Below, in pieces: positions 35,985 to 54,995 of a stretch of 64,000 nucleotides of DNA. The notes beneath the pieces are model-generated. The model saw only the letters and a program-made list of their open reading frames with translations. It did no database searches and had not been told where the DNA came from. A program made the translations under genes and the position numbers. How positions within the stretch are numbered: position 1 is the first letter of the stretch; each line of letters starts with the position of its first letter. Origin of the DNA: Amorphochlora amoebiformis (lineage: Eukaryota > Cercozoa > Chlorarachniophyceae); assembly GCA_054601695.1 (NCBI GenBank), contig BAAHQB010000002.1:2294001-2358000 (forward strand). Reading direction: 5' to 3'.

Positions 35985-36830
35985 GGATTAGGGTTAGGGT
36001 TAGGGTTACGTGAGAGGATTAGGGTTAGGGCTATGATTAGGATTTGGTTCAAGATTCGATTACAGAGTTGGATTAGGGCTAGGGTTAGGATCAGATTATT
36101 CGGCATGTCTTAGTCCGAGGACCATTGACTCCTCCATAGTGGGGCTGTGAGAGGATTAGGGTTAGGTTTAGGGTTAGGGTTAGGGTTAGGGTTAGGGTTA
36201 TGATTAGGATTTGGCTTAGGGTTCGATTAGACGTGGGTTCAGGATAAGGGTTAGGGTTAGGGTTAGGGTTTCCATTCTGATAAGGTGAGGGTTTTAATGT
36301 TAGGGTTAGGGTTGGGGTTTGACCGCTTAATTGGATTAGGTTACGGTAATTAGGGTTAGGGTTAAGGTTAGGGTGAGGGTTAGGGTTAGAGTTAAGAGTT
36401 GTTACCCCATGGAAGAGGATTTCACACTCCTCAGATATGTTATTCTCGGAGAAGCCGCACCTTTTAGAGTTAGGATTCGGGTTAGGGTTAAGATTAGGGT
36501 TACGGTTTAGGTTAGGGTTAGGGTTAGGGTTGGGTTAGGGTTTAAGGTTAGGGTTGGGGACAGGGTTAGGGTTAGAGTTATGGTTACGGTTACGGTTGAG
36601 GACAGATTTAGGGTTAGGGTTAGAGTTAGGGACAGGGGTAGGGTTAGGGTTGGAGTTAGGGTTAGGGTTAGGGTTAGGGTTAGGGTTAGAGCCGACAAAA
36701 GGGTTAGGGTTAGGGTTAGGGTTGAGAAAAGAGTTAGGGCTAGGGTTAGAGTTAAGGTTAGGTTAGGGTAGGGGACAGGGTTAGGGTTAGGGTTGTGGTT
36801 TGGGTCTTATAAGTTGGGGTTAGGGATGGT
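35985..36830 (+). repeat. Degenerate TTAGGG block with element copy
   Basis: G-strand telomere-like repeat over about 850 bases. An element copy at about 36089-36148 begins GATCAGATTATTCGGCATG and ends at GTGGGGCTGTG. A single-copy insert of about 65 bases lies near 36400-36465. Confidence 0.9.
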
Positions 36831-36905
36831 GTTATGGTTTTCATATGTATTTGATAGACGTTCATATCAAAAGCTGTATAAATGCACATTTACACACATA
36901 TATAT

Positions 36906-36936
<31 letters not shown>

Positions 36937-36997
36937 CATACAAAAACGTATATGTATGTAATATATGTATATATATATATAAATATATAAATATATT

Positions 36998-37043
<46 letters not shown>

Positions 37044-37071
37044 CAATTTAAATAATATATATATATTAATA

Positions 37072-37129
<58 letters not shown>

Positions 37130-37203
37130 CTTGTCATTATTACCGGAGGCAGGCGATGGTAAACATTTTTCTGTCAAGTGTTTTCTGTGTATGCAATAAT
37201 ACG

Positions 37204-37235
<32 letters not shown>

Positions 37236-37261
37236 ATATATATATATAATATATATATATA

Positions 37262-37294
<33 letters not shown>

Positions 37295-37597
37295 AATTCA
37301 TCTATGTACAAACCCTTTCCCTTCCCCTAAACCACTCAAAGTTAACCACACACTAAAAACCAAATCTCCCAATAGTAACCCCAACACCAGCCTTACACCT
37401 AACCCTAAGCGTAATAATTCCAAAAGAGCTCAAGAATAATTCCAAAAGAGGTCAAGAAGAATTCCAAAAGAGCTCAAGAATTATTCCAAAAGAGCAACCC
37501 TAAACCCTCACCAGTCGATCCGGATCTATTATACTTGTGAGAACCTGGAAGTTTGTATATATATATATACATATATATATATATAGATGGACATGTG

Positions 37598-37652
<55 letters not shown>

Positions 37653-37792
37653 TTATATATTTGTATATCTATGTATATGTAAATATCTACATAAACATAA
37701 ATAGTTTTTAATACACATACATATAAATTTATAAATACATTTTAACATATATGTATATAGGTACATTTACGCATGTATAGAAATATATGCAC

Positions 37793-37864
<72 letters not shown>

Positions 37865-37996
37865 GTACATATGTATGTATATTATATAAAAGTATAGTAT
37901 TTACCGATAGGCACTCCTCCCTTCGATCTCGATTCATTTTCCCTCGAAAATCGGTTGAATCTTAAGTATATATATGTATATATAAATATGTATAAA

Positions 37997-38030
<34 letters not shown>

Positions 38031-38087
38031 TGTATATATGTATACATATAATATACATTACTCTGTCTCTCTGTCTCTATTTACTAA

Positions 38088-38148
<61 letters not shown>

Positions 38149-38160
38149 GTACATGTGTAT

Positions 38161-38204
<44 letters not shown>

Positions 38205-38272
38205 TGCGCGGGTATGATTCCCCAAAATATTACAAAGTTGATACTCATATATTTGTCCACTATATACATATA

Positions 38273-38312
<40 letters not shown>

Positions 38313-38323
38313 TGCATATATAT

Positions 38324-38360
<37 letters not shown>

Positions 38361-38366
38361 GTGTAT

Positions 38367-38423
<57 letters not shown>

Positions 38424-39108
38424 GTATAGATATGTACATATTATATGTTAATTACATATGTACATATATATGTAAATACCATTTTCAGTTTTCTTCAATC
38501 CCCCCTGTAAAATCTGGCTTCCCTCGAAATTCTTACTATTAGGAGGATTAGAGTGACTATTAGAGGTTTAGGAGTGACTATTAGAGTTTTAGGAGTGACT
38601 ATTAGGGGTTCAGGTTAGTGTCAGGTTATTATCCAATACCACATATCCATATCCATGTATTCAATATCCCAATATTGCATATCCTTATATATATTCAACA
38701 TCATACCGAGATATTCAATGCAACGTATCCGCATATTCCAATAACACGAATCCACATATCGACATATTACACATCGATATAATATTTTAGATGTAAACAT
38801 ATCCACAAATATTACACATATCCAATATCCTTATCCACATATTTCGACAAGATATATTTACTTGCACCGCATATCTACATATTGAATACCATATATCCAT
38901 GATTAGATATCTTCGGATTAGGGTGAGGATTAAGGGTACCTTAGCTTGATATGTTTCGGATTCTTGGAGGTTTCGTGGAGAGGCTGGAGATTCCTGGGAG
39001 ATCGTGGGAGACCTGTGTACAAATGCAAAAATTATCTTTCTTTGGTTGCACATGTATATGTAAATATGTATGTGTATATATATATATACAACTATACAAA
39101 TACATATT

Positions 39109-39163
<55 letters not shown>

Positions 39164-39243
39164 TAGAATATATACATATATACACATATATATAATATCT
39201 ATGTGTGTATATGTTACATATATATATATATATATATACATAT

Positions 39244-39330
<87 letters not shown>

Positions 39331-39331
39331 T

Positions 39332-39404
<73 letters not shown>

Positions 39405-39450
39405 GTATGTATCACACATCCATATATATACATACATATTTATACATACA

Positions 39451-39510
<60 letters not shown>

Positions 39511-39597
39511 TACATATATATATATATATACGTACATTTATATATATCCATCTACTATCCATACCTGAGGCTAGAGCTGAAGCGAATGATGCCTACA
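36831..39597. repeat. (TA)n block with single-copy islets and short tandem repeats
   Basis: TA tracts dominate. Islets lie at about 37128-37200 and 37300-37555. The second contains four near-copies of AATTCCAAAAGAGCTCAAGA (about 37418-37492). At about 38540-38612, GGAGTGACTATTAGAG is repeated about four times. At about 38635-38905 the sequence is full of degenerate CATATCC motifs. An islet at about 38930-39050 is single copy. No exon is supported. Confidence 0.8.
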
Positions 39598-40335
39598 GTT
39601 AGGGTTAGGGTTAGGGTCAGGGTTAGGGTTAGGGTTGGGGTTAGGGTTAGGGTTAGGTTTAGCTTAGGGTTAGAGTCAGGCTTTGGGTTGGTTAGAGCCT
39701 GGGGTAAGGCTTCATATCAAGTCTGTGTATTATCTAGGTTAAGAATAGAAATATCGTCATCATCACTTGATAAAATTAGGGTTTAGAGGTTTTAAGTCAC
39801 GGCTTTTTTCAGGAATATATAGGGTTAAGACCAGCAAAATACTAGGGTTTCATTTAGGTAATTTTGGGTTAGAGAGACAGGATAGCAGGGTGGGGTGGGA
39901 TTCAGGTGATTATTAGGGTTAGAGAGAAACGAAACAACCTTAAAGCTCTTAGGAACGTACTTGGGCTCGATTCCAAGTGAACTATAACGGTTAGGGTTAG
40001 GATTAGGGTTAGGTTAGGGTTAGGGTTGGTCGGTTAGGGTTGGAGTTTGAGTTAGGGTTAGGGTTAGGGGTTGCCTGGGAGAGAATACTCGTGGTGATTT
40101 GACTTGACGTGGAGAGTTCGCTAGGGTTAGGGTTAGGGTTAGGGTTAGGGTTAGGATCAGAATATTCAGGATGTCTTAGCCCAGGGGGCATTTGACTGTA
40201 CCAATTAGTGGGCAGTTATGCGCGACCACAGCAGACCTCATGTTTGGTTTGCACGGGGACTTGAGTGGGAGGGGATACGTTAGGGTTAGGGTTAGGGTTA
40301 GGGTTAGGGTTAGGGTTAGGGTTAGGGTTGGTACA
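39598..40335 (+). repeat. Degenerate TTAGGG block with diverged element copy
   Basis: G-strand repeat, clean at about 40120-40155 and 40280-40330. An element copy at about 40155-40236 starts GATCAGAATATTCAGGATG and is the most diverged in the window. Single-copy sequence lies at about 39700-39980. Confidence 0.85.
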
Positions 40336-42694
<2,359 letters not shown>

Positions 42695-43175
42695 GTAGGT
42701 TAGGGTTAGGGTTAGGGTTAGGGTTAGGGTTAGGGTTAGGGTTAGGATTAGGGTTAGGGTTGGAGAACTATATAAGGTTCGGATCAGAGGCGGGATTACT
42801 TTTGCGGAATATGGTCAGGGTTAGGGTTAGGGTTAGGGTTAGGGTTAGGGTTAGGATCAGAATATGCAGCATATCTTAGTCCGAGGACCATTGACTCCTC
42901 CACAGAGTGGGGCCGTTAGGGTTAGGGTTAGGGTTACAAGGGCTAAGGTTAGGGTTAGGAACAGTGTGGTATGGCTTAGGTTTATGGTTAGAGGGCTAGG
43001 GGGCTGGGTTAGGGTTAGGCTAGGGTTAGAGTTAAGTTTGAGTTAGGGTTAGGGATTAGAGTTAGGGTTAGAGGTTAGGGATTAGGGTTAAGGTTACCAC
43101 TCTCCCTTGAGTAGGAGAATATGAACTGAGTAAGGGTTAGGGTTAGGGTTAGGGTTTGGGTTAGATTAGGGGGAG
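42695..43175 (+). repeat. TTAGGG block with element copy
   Basis: Two clean runs of six to eight TTAGGG units (about 42697-42745 and 42820-42855). An element copy at about 42855-42913 starts GATCAGAATATGCAGCAT and ends at GTGGGGCC. Degenerate repeat follows. Confidence 0.9.
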
Positions 43176-43619
<444 letters not shown>

Positions 43620-43627
43620 ATGAGACA

Positions 43628-43669
<42 letters not shown>

Positions 43670-44456
43670 GAAAAGGAAAGAACAAACGAAGAGGGAGACA
43701 GAGAGTTTGAGGGGGAGAGAAGAGAGGAGAGAGAGAGAGAGATATTGAGAGAGAGAGAGAGGGAGAGAGATTGAAAGAGAGAGAGAGATTTAGAGGGAGA
43801 GAGATATTGTGAGAGAGAGAGAGAGAGAGAAATTGAGAGAGGAGAGAGAGATTGAGAGACAGAGATATTGAGAGAGAGATTGAGAGAGAGAGAGAGAGAT
43901 TGAGAGAGAGAGAGAAATTGAGAGGGAGAGAGAGATTGAGAGTGAGAGAGAGAGATTGAGAAAGAGAGAGAGAGAGATTGAAAGGGAGAGAGAGAGAGAT
44001 TGAGAGGAGAGAGAGAGAGATTGAGAGAGATTGAGAGAGATTTTGAGAGAGAGATTGAGAGAGATTTTGAGAGAGAGAGATTTAGAGAGAGAGAGAGATT
44101 GAGAGAGAGAGAGATTGAGAGAAAGATTGAGAGATATTGAGACAGAGAGAGAAAGAGATGGAGAGAGAGAGAGAGATTGAGAGACAGAAAGAAAAATCAG
44201 AGAGAGAGAGGTTGAGAGAGAGAGAGATTGAGAGAGACAGAGAGAGATTGAGAGAGAGAGAGATTGAGAGGGAGAGAGATAGATAGAGATTGAGAGAGAG
44301 AGAGAGTTTGAGAGAGAGAGAAACAGAGAGATTGAAAGCGAGAGAGAGAGAGTTTGAGAGAGAGAGAAACAGAGAGATTGAAAGCGAGAGAGAGAGAGAT
44401 TGAGAGAGAGAGAGATTGAGAGAGAGAGATAGAGAGAGAGAAAAAAAAAAAAAAAA
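43620..44456. repeat. 835-bp GA polypurine tract ending in a poly(A) run
   Basis: GA repeat in which GAGAGAGATTGA recurs throughout, giving a loose minisatellite of 10-20 base units. A 55-base segment containing GTTTGAGAGAGAGAGAAACA is present twice near 44307 and 44352. The tract ends with a run of 16 A at about 44440-44455. Confidence 0.95.
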
Positions 44457-44700
44457 GAGGAGACACACCGAAATAAAAAACGAGAATCAACACAAATTCA
44501 GCGGACCAAAAAGAGCGAAAAAATCGAAAAAAAGTTACCGAGACGAACCGTTGAAGTTACTATCAGATCTGTGTAGGTTAGGGTTAATATATACAGAATA
44601 GGCTTAGGGTTTGCGTTAGAGATCAGGGTTAGGGTTAGGGTTAGGGTTAGGGTTAGGGTTAGGGTTAGGGTTGGGGATAGGGTTAGAGTTTGGATTAAGA
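44457..44700 (+). repeat. AT-rich islet and TTAGGG array
   Basis: Single-copy A-rich sequence to about 44575, then telomere-like repeat with a clean run of eight or so units at about 44625-44672. Confidence 0.85.
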
Positions 44701-44764
44701 GTATGGTCTTGCCTAAGACTTAAGCTTGGGGAGAGTTGTAATGAGCTTTGATGCAACATGGCTG

Positions 44765-44801
<37 letters not shown>

Positions 44802-44820
44802 ATATACATATGCATTACTT

Positions 44821-44857
<37 letters not shown>

Positions 44858-44987
44858 GCATACGAATGAATATTATACAGTACATATTATAATATATAAA
44901 AGTATACATTATACAGTATATATTATATACATATGTATATGTACATATATAAACGTATATGTATACATATATGTATATATATATATA

Positions 44988-45028
<41 letters not shown>

Positions 45029-45082
45029 CTACTCCGCCGACTCGGAATCCCAACAGATCAAGTATTAATTGGATATTGTATC

Positions 45083-45114
<32 letters not shown>

Positions 45115-45240
45115 TATATGCATATAGATATAAATACATACACATATCCTCATATACATATATATATATATATATAGTATATATGTTGACACTGCTTGTT
45201 ACAGATTTGCGATATATAGAGCTCCCTGGTATATACATAC

Positions 45241-45286
<46 letters not shown>

Positions 45287-45378
45287 GTGTATATACATAT
45301 ATATATATAATAAATATATATATATACCTATATACAGAAATTAATATATATATATATAAATATGTATGTATATATTTG
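44701..45378. repeat. (TA)n block with islets
   Basis: TA tracts with islets at about 44701-44765, 45025-45080 and 45182-45230. No gene is visible. Confidence 0.85.
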
Positions 45379-45437
45379 TAAAACACGCATTGAAAACAAA
45401 CCTATTTCTACTTGGCCAACAGTGGTGGCCGAACGGT

Positions 45438-45487
<50 letters not shown>

Positions 45488-45568
45488 TATACATACATAT
45501 ATATTATATGTAAACACACATTGAAAACAAACATATTTCTATTTGGCCAACAGTGGTGGCCGAACGGT

Positions 45569-45643
<75 letters not shown>

Positions 45644-45699
45644 GACACGCATTGAAAACAAACCTATTTCTGTTTGGCCAACAGTGGTGGCCGAACGGT

Positions 45700-45752
<53 letters not shown>

Positions 45753-45930
45753 ATATTATATGTAAACAGGCATTGAAAACAAACCTATTTCTGTTCGGTA
45801 GATATATATATATATATATATATATGTATAATATATAATTATATGTGTAATATATATATTATATGTAAACACGCATTGAAAACAAACCTATTTCTATTTG
45901 GCCAACAGTGGTGGCCGAACGGTGGATATA

Positions 45931-45962
<32 letters not shown>

Positions 45963-46076
45963 AATATATATGTATAATATATACATATGTGTATATATAT
46001 ATATATATATATATTATGTAAACACGCATTGAAAACAAACCTATTTCTATTTGGCCAACAGTGGTGGCCGAACGTT

Positions 46077-46142
<66 letters not shown>

Positions 46143-46203
46143 TATGTAAACACGCATTGAAAACAAACCTATTTCTATTTGGCCAACAGTGGTGGCGGTG
46201 GAT

Positions 46204-46247
<44 letters not shown>

Positions 46248-46410
46248 ATATATACATATATTATATGTAAACACGCATTGAAAACAAACCTATTTCTGTT
46301 TGGCCAACAGTGGTGGCCGAACGGTGGATATATACATATATATATATATATATGTGTGTGTATACATATATATATATATGTATATATGTATAATATATAA
46401 CTATATATAT

Positions 46411-46462
<52 letters not shown>

Positions 46463-46500
46463 ACACGCATTGAAAACAAACCTATTTCTGTTTGGCCATC
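45379..46500 (+). repeat. Nine-copy GGCC module separated by (TA)n
   Basis: A module of about 60 bases occurs at about 45379, 45510, 45641, 45761, 45866, 46019, 46146, 46267 and 46459. It contains AACACGCATTGAAAACAAAC, CTATTTCT and TTGGCCAACAGTGGTGGCC, and closes with GAACGGTGG. TA spacers run 40-130 bases. Copy 4 lacks an internal segment, copy 7 lacks six bases and copy 9 diverges after TTGGCC. The two GGCC sites can pair as a short stem. Frames reading through it are not conserved across copies because of the spacers. Confidence 0.95.
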
Positions 46501-50005
<3,505 letters not shown>

Positions 50006-50010
50006 GTATA

Positions 50011-50111
50011 CATAGATACTTGTAAATGTACAAGCAGAACCTTACGGGAAGTTCGACGGTTCTAATAAGGCATATATATACATATATACATATATACATA
50101 TATATATATAG

Positions 50112-50154
<43 letters not shown>

Positions 50155-50234
50155 TATATATATAGATATATATATACAAAGATACTTGTGAATGTACAAG
50201 CAGAACCTTAAGGGAAGTTTGACGGTTCTTATAA

Positions 50235-50317
<83 letters not shown>

Positions 50318-50444
50318 ATATATATATATATACATATATAGATAATATATGTATATATATGTATACACATACATATACAAAGATATTTGTGAATGTACAA
50401 GCAGAACCTTAAGGGAAGATAGACGGTTCTTATAAGGCATACAT

Positions 50445-50489
<45 letters not shown>

Positions 50490-50642
50490 CATATGTATGT
50501 ATAAATACATACACATACAGATAATATATATATACATATATACACATATATACACACATACACATATGTATATACATACACAAAGATACTTGTGAATGTA
50601 CAAGCAGAACCTTAAGGGAAGTTCGACGGTTCTTATAAGGCG

Positions 50643-50692
<50 letters not shown>

Positions 50693-50813
50693 CATACATA
50701 TATATATATATATATATTATATATACATACATATATATATATATATATACAAAGATACTTGTGAATGTACGAACGAACCTTAAGGGAAGTTTGACGGTTC
50801 TTATAAGGCATAT

Positions 50814-50870
<57 letters not shown>

Positions 50871-50978
50871 TAGATAATATATATATATACATATATATAT
50901 GTATATATATAAAAACAAAGATACTTGTGAATGCACAAGCAGAAGCTTAAGGGAAGTTTGACGGTTCTTATAAGGCAC
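50011..50978 (+). repeat. Six-copy double-hairpin module separated by (TA)n
   Basis: A module of about 62 bases occurs at about 50011, 50177, 50378, 50581, 50750 and 50916. It contains GATACTTGTGAATGTACAAG, then CAGAACCTTAAGGGAAGTT, then GACGGTTCTTATAAGGC. In the typical copy CTTGT pairs with ACAAG and AGAACC pairs with GGTTCT, giving two adjacent hairpins. Copy 5 breaks the first stem, and copy 6 has a mismatch in the second. TA spacers vary in length. Confidence 0.95.
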
Positions 50979-51036
50979 TGAACACGCCGTTTCAACGGGA
51001 GTATTATCCTAAGATATACATATGCATATGTATATA

Positions 51037-51135
<99 letters not shown>

Positions 51136-51281
51136 ATACGTATAGCTGTATATAATATGTACACACGTATATATACATATTATACATATATATATATATA
51201 GAAATTTATTCATAATTACATGTAAATCATGTATGTATTAAGGTCCGAAGTATGCAACCCTTTGCTCGCTTAGTAATGCCA
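50979..51281. repeat. (TA)n with short islets
   Basis: TA tracts between single-copy stretches at about 50979-51015 and 51205-51281. Confidence 0.85.
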
Positions 51282-51313
51282 GTGGGTGTGTGTGTGTGTG
51301 TGTAAGGTATGTG

Positions 51314-51346
<33 letters not shown>

Positions 51347-51468
51347 ATGTGTGTGTGTGTGTGTGTGTTTGTGTGTGTGTGTGCATGTGTGTGTGTGTGT
51401 GTGTTTGTGTGTGTGTGGGGGTGTGTGTGTATGTTTTTAAGGTATGTGTGTGTTTGTGTGTTTGTGTG

Positions 51469-51503
<35 letters not shown>

Positions 51504-51575
51504 GTTTGTGTGTGTGTGTGGGTGTGTGTGTATGTTCGTAAGCTACGCGTGTGTTTGGGTGTGTGTGTCTGTGTG

Positions 51576-51612
<37 letters not shown>

Positions 51613-51879
51613 GTGTTTGTGTGTGGGTGTGTGGGTGTGTGTGTATGTTTGTAAGGTATGTGTGTGTTTGGGTGTGTGTGTGTGGTGTATGTGTGTGTGT
51701 TTGTGTGTGTGTGTGTGTGGGGGGGTGTGTGTGTATGTTTGTAAGGTATGTGTGTGTTTGGGTGTGTGTGTTTGTGTATGTGTGTGTGTTTGTGTTTGTG
51801 TTTGTGTGTGTGTGTTTGTGTGTGTGTGTGGGTGTGTGTGTATGTTCGTAAGGTACGCGTGTGTTTGGGTGTGTGTGTC

Positions 51880-51927
<48 letters not shown>

Positions 51928-52098
51928 GGTGTGTGTGTATGTTTGTAAGGTATGTGTGTGTTTGGGTGTGTGTGTCTGCGTGTATGTGTGTGTGTGAGTG
52001 TGTGTGTGTGTGTTTGTGTGTGCGTGTGGGTGTGTGTGTATATATAAGGTATGTGTGTGTTTGTGTGTGTGTGTGTGTGTGTGTAAGGAGTGTATGTG

Positions 52099-52136
<38 letters not shown>

Positions 52137-52225
52137 TTTGCGTTTGTGTGTGTTGAAGGTGCGTAAAGGTGTGTGTGTGTGTGTTTGTAAGCTATGTGTT
52201 TGTGTCGCTCTCTCTCTCTCTCTGT
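51282..52225 (+). repeat. GT-rich tract with ~100-bp higher-order periodicity
   Basis: About 940 bases of GT with TTTGTG, GGGTG and ATG interruptions. A TAAGGTATGTGTGTGTTTG-like landmark, or its variant AAGCTACGCGTGTG, recurs at roughly 100-base spacing (51303, 51438, 51540, 51653, 51743, 51849, 51946, 52046). This shows that a longer unit was amplified. Frames read Val-Cys or Thr-His repeats. Confidence 0.9.
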
Positions 52226-52281
52226 GTGTGTAGTACAAAAGTTGTATTATACAACACGAGTATATATACATGTATATGTAA

Positions 52282-52322
<41 letters not shown>

Positions 52323-52332
52323 TGCATAGATA

Positions 52333-52366
<34 letters not shown>

Positions 52367-52451
52367 TATGTGTAAGCATATATACACATATATATACATA
52401 TATATATGTGTGTGTATATGAATGTATATATCATATTCATCTATATCTATA

Positions 52452-52483
<32 letters not shown>

Positions 52484-52558
52484 TATATACATATATATGA
52501 TATATATATTATATAATATTATATATATATATATATATATATAATATTGCACACACAC

Positions 52559-52600
<42 letters not shown>

Positions 52601-52713
52601 GTATATATATATATACCAGTGCGAGGGCTACTTCCTCGCCGATATTCGCCTTTGATATATTCTTGATTTATATATACTTCATATACATATATGAATATAC
52701 CTATATATATAAA

Positions 52714-52772
<59 letters not shown>

Positions 52773-52837
52773 TAATGTGAAGTATATATATATATATATA
52801 TACATGTATTATATATATAGAAATATGCGAATAAACG

Positions 52838-52909
<72 letters not shown>

Positions 52910-53016
52910 TAACCGTGGTACTACTAGTTCTCAAGCGTCGAGCGGCCGATAATCGTGCTTCCAGTGCATTCTATATATATATATATATGTATGTATGTAT
53001 ATATATGTATATATAA

Positions 53017-53083
<67 letters not shown>

Positions 53084-53135
53084 TATATGTACATATGTGT
53101 TGTTGCAGTCTCTTTTTTAGTAGAGGTAGGATTGC

Positions 53136-53179
<44 letters not shown>

Positions 53180-53183
53180 ACAC

Positions 53184-53233
<50 letters not shown>

Positions 53234-53287
53234 AATACATCCAATATCAATGTGCACATCTACATACGCACAAACATATACATATAT

Positions 53288-53356
<69 letters not shown>

Positions 53357-53401
53357 ATATTATTCATACAACATATATATATATATATATTTATATATAT
53401 T

Positions 53402-53436
<35 letters not shown>

Positions 53437-53658
53437 ATATATATATATCACCCCTTCACCACGAGCGCTATTCCTCCTCCTTGGGGGTATGGCTGGCGCG
53501 CTTTTTTCGGGTTTTTTCCGAATTATTCGGCCGGGCCTTACCTACATAATATTTTGTTTCACGCGATATATGTAAATGTATGCATTCGTATATGAATATA
53601 TTTATACATTTGTAATATAGTGTATGTTTATACGCATATATATATATATATAAACATA

Positions 53659-53691
<33 letters not shown>

Positions 53692-53887
53692 CATAAACAT
53701 ATAGAATATATTTATACATTCACATACACAAACACACACACACACATACACATATATATATATATATATATATACATACATATATATGTATATTTATTAT
53801 TACTCTATTTGAAATCATTGCTGTAAGCGGTAAAAATGGTCGAAGGTTCGAAATCAAACAGAGATATATATAGTAAGATTATGTGTA

Positions 53888-53929
<42 letters not shown>

Positions 53930-53930
53930 T

Positions 53931-53961
<31 letters not shown>

Positions 53962-53974
53962 GCATATATATATA

Positions 53975-54010
<36 letters not shown>

Positions 54011-54053
54011 TATATATATATATATAGACATATAATATATATATATGTATATA

Positions 54054-54088
<35 letters not shown>

Positions 54089-54249
54089 ATATATTACACA
54101 TATACATACACACACACACATACACACATATACCATACACATACACACACACACAAACACATACATACATACACATACAACACACACATACACATACACA
54201 TACAATGCATAAGCATACACCACATACACACACACAGCAAAATTACCCA
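52226..54249. repeat. (TA)n / (CA)n block with islets
   Basis: TA tracts with islets at about 52612-52670, 52908-52970, 53098-53140, 53450-53575 and 53800-53875. The 53098-53140 islet resembles segments at 26629 and 19484-19511. CA runs lie near 53730 and 54105-54235. No exon is supported. Confidence 0.85.
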
Positions 54250-54253
54250 AAAA

Positions 54254-54364
54254 TATACCGGTAGCGGTGGAGCATTGTCGCCGGCGGAGTGAGCTCTGGA
54301 AGCCACGAGGGTTCCGTTGTCAGGAGCATCAAGACCTTTAACTTCTATCCAATTTTCGAGTATT
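54254..54364 (-). CDS. Possible coding exon, minus strand (unrecognised)
   Basis: On the minus strand an open, compositionally normal frame of about 37 codons ([20 protein letters not shown] and onward to LPVYFW) ends at a good donor, TTTTTGG|GTAATT, at about 54254/54253. The 5' border could be CCAAG|C, about 54364, with CTAAC 9-14 bases before it, matching a branch-site consensus. That side lacks a pyrimidine tract because (GA)n lies upstream. No partner exon with matching phase was found in the flanking repeats. This could be a relic or chance frame. Confidence 0.25.
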
Positions 54365-54390
54365 AAGCTTGGCACAGGTTAGATCCCTCT

Positions 54391-54430
54391 CCTTCTACTT
54401 GTCTCCCCCCTATTTCTCTACCTCTCTCTC

Positions 54431-54470
<40 letters not shown>

Positions 54471-54628
54471 GAATATCTCGTAAGTGTGTGTGTGTGTGTG
54501 TGCGTGTATTTAAGTATACGAATAAGTGACCCTATTCTCGCTCTCAATCTTCTCCATTATCTCTCTCCTCTCTCTCTCTCTCTATCTATCTATCTCTCTC
54601 TCTCTCTATCTATCTCTCTCTTTATCTA

Positions 54629-54659
<31 letters not shown>

Positions 54660-54672
54660 CTCTATCTCTCTC

Positions 54673-54709
<37 letters not shown>

Positions 54710-54715
54710 ACAACA
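54391..54715. repeat. CT-rich tract
   Basis: CT and CTAT repeats in two blocks split by a GT run (about 54484-54506). Frames are Ser/Leu repeats. Confidence 0.95.
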
Positions 54716-54995
54716 TGTAATTTTCCTGTATTTTTCCTGTTTTTCCGCCAAAAACGTTTGTGTTTCATGCCGAAAAATGAACCTAACCCTAACTCCTAAC
54801 CCTAACCCTAGCTCCCAACCCTAACCCTAAGCCCTAAACCGAACCCTAACCTAACCCTAACCCTAACCCTAACCCTAACCCTAACCCTAACCGTGATACC
54901 TTTACTAGGAGCGCAAGAGCATAGATACCAAAGTGCTAAGGGTTAACGTTAGGGTTAGGGTTAGGGTTAGGGTTAGGGTTAGGGTTAGGGTGAGA
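54716..54995. repeat. Divergent CCCTAA / TTAGGG pair
   Basis: C-strand repeat at about 54782-54893, a 50-base spacer, then seven or so G-strand units at about 54945-54990. The outward polarity is the same as at 8.95-9.15 kb and 32.05-32.18 kb. Confidence 0.95.

Noticed and set aside
51286-52379. Cys-Val and Thr-His repeat frames in the GT tract
   Set aside because: All frames on both strands are open because of the dinucleotide repeat. This is not a cysteine-rich protein.
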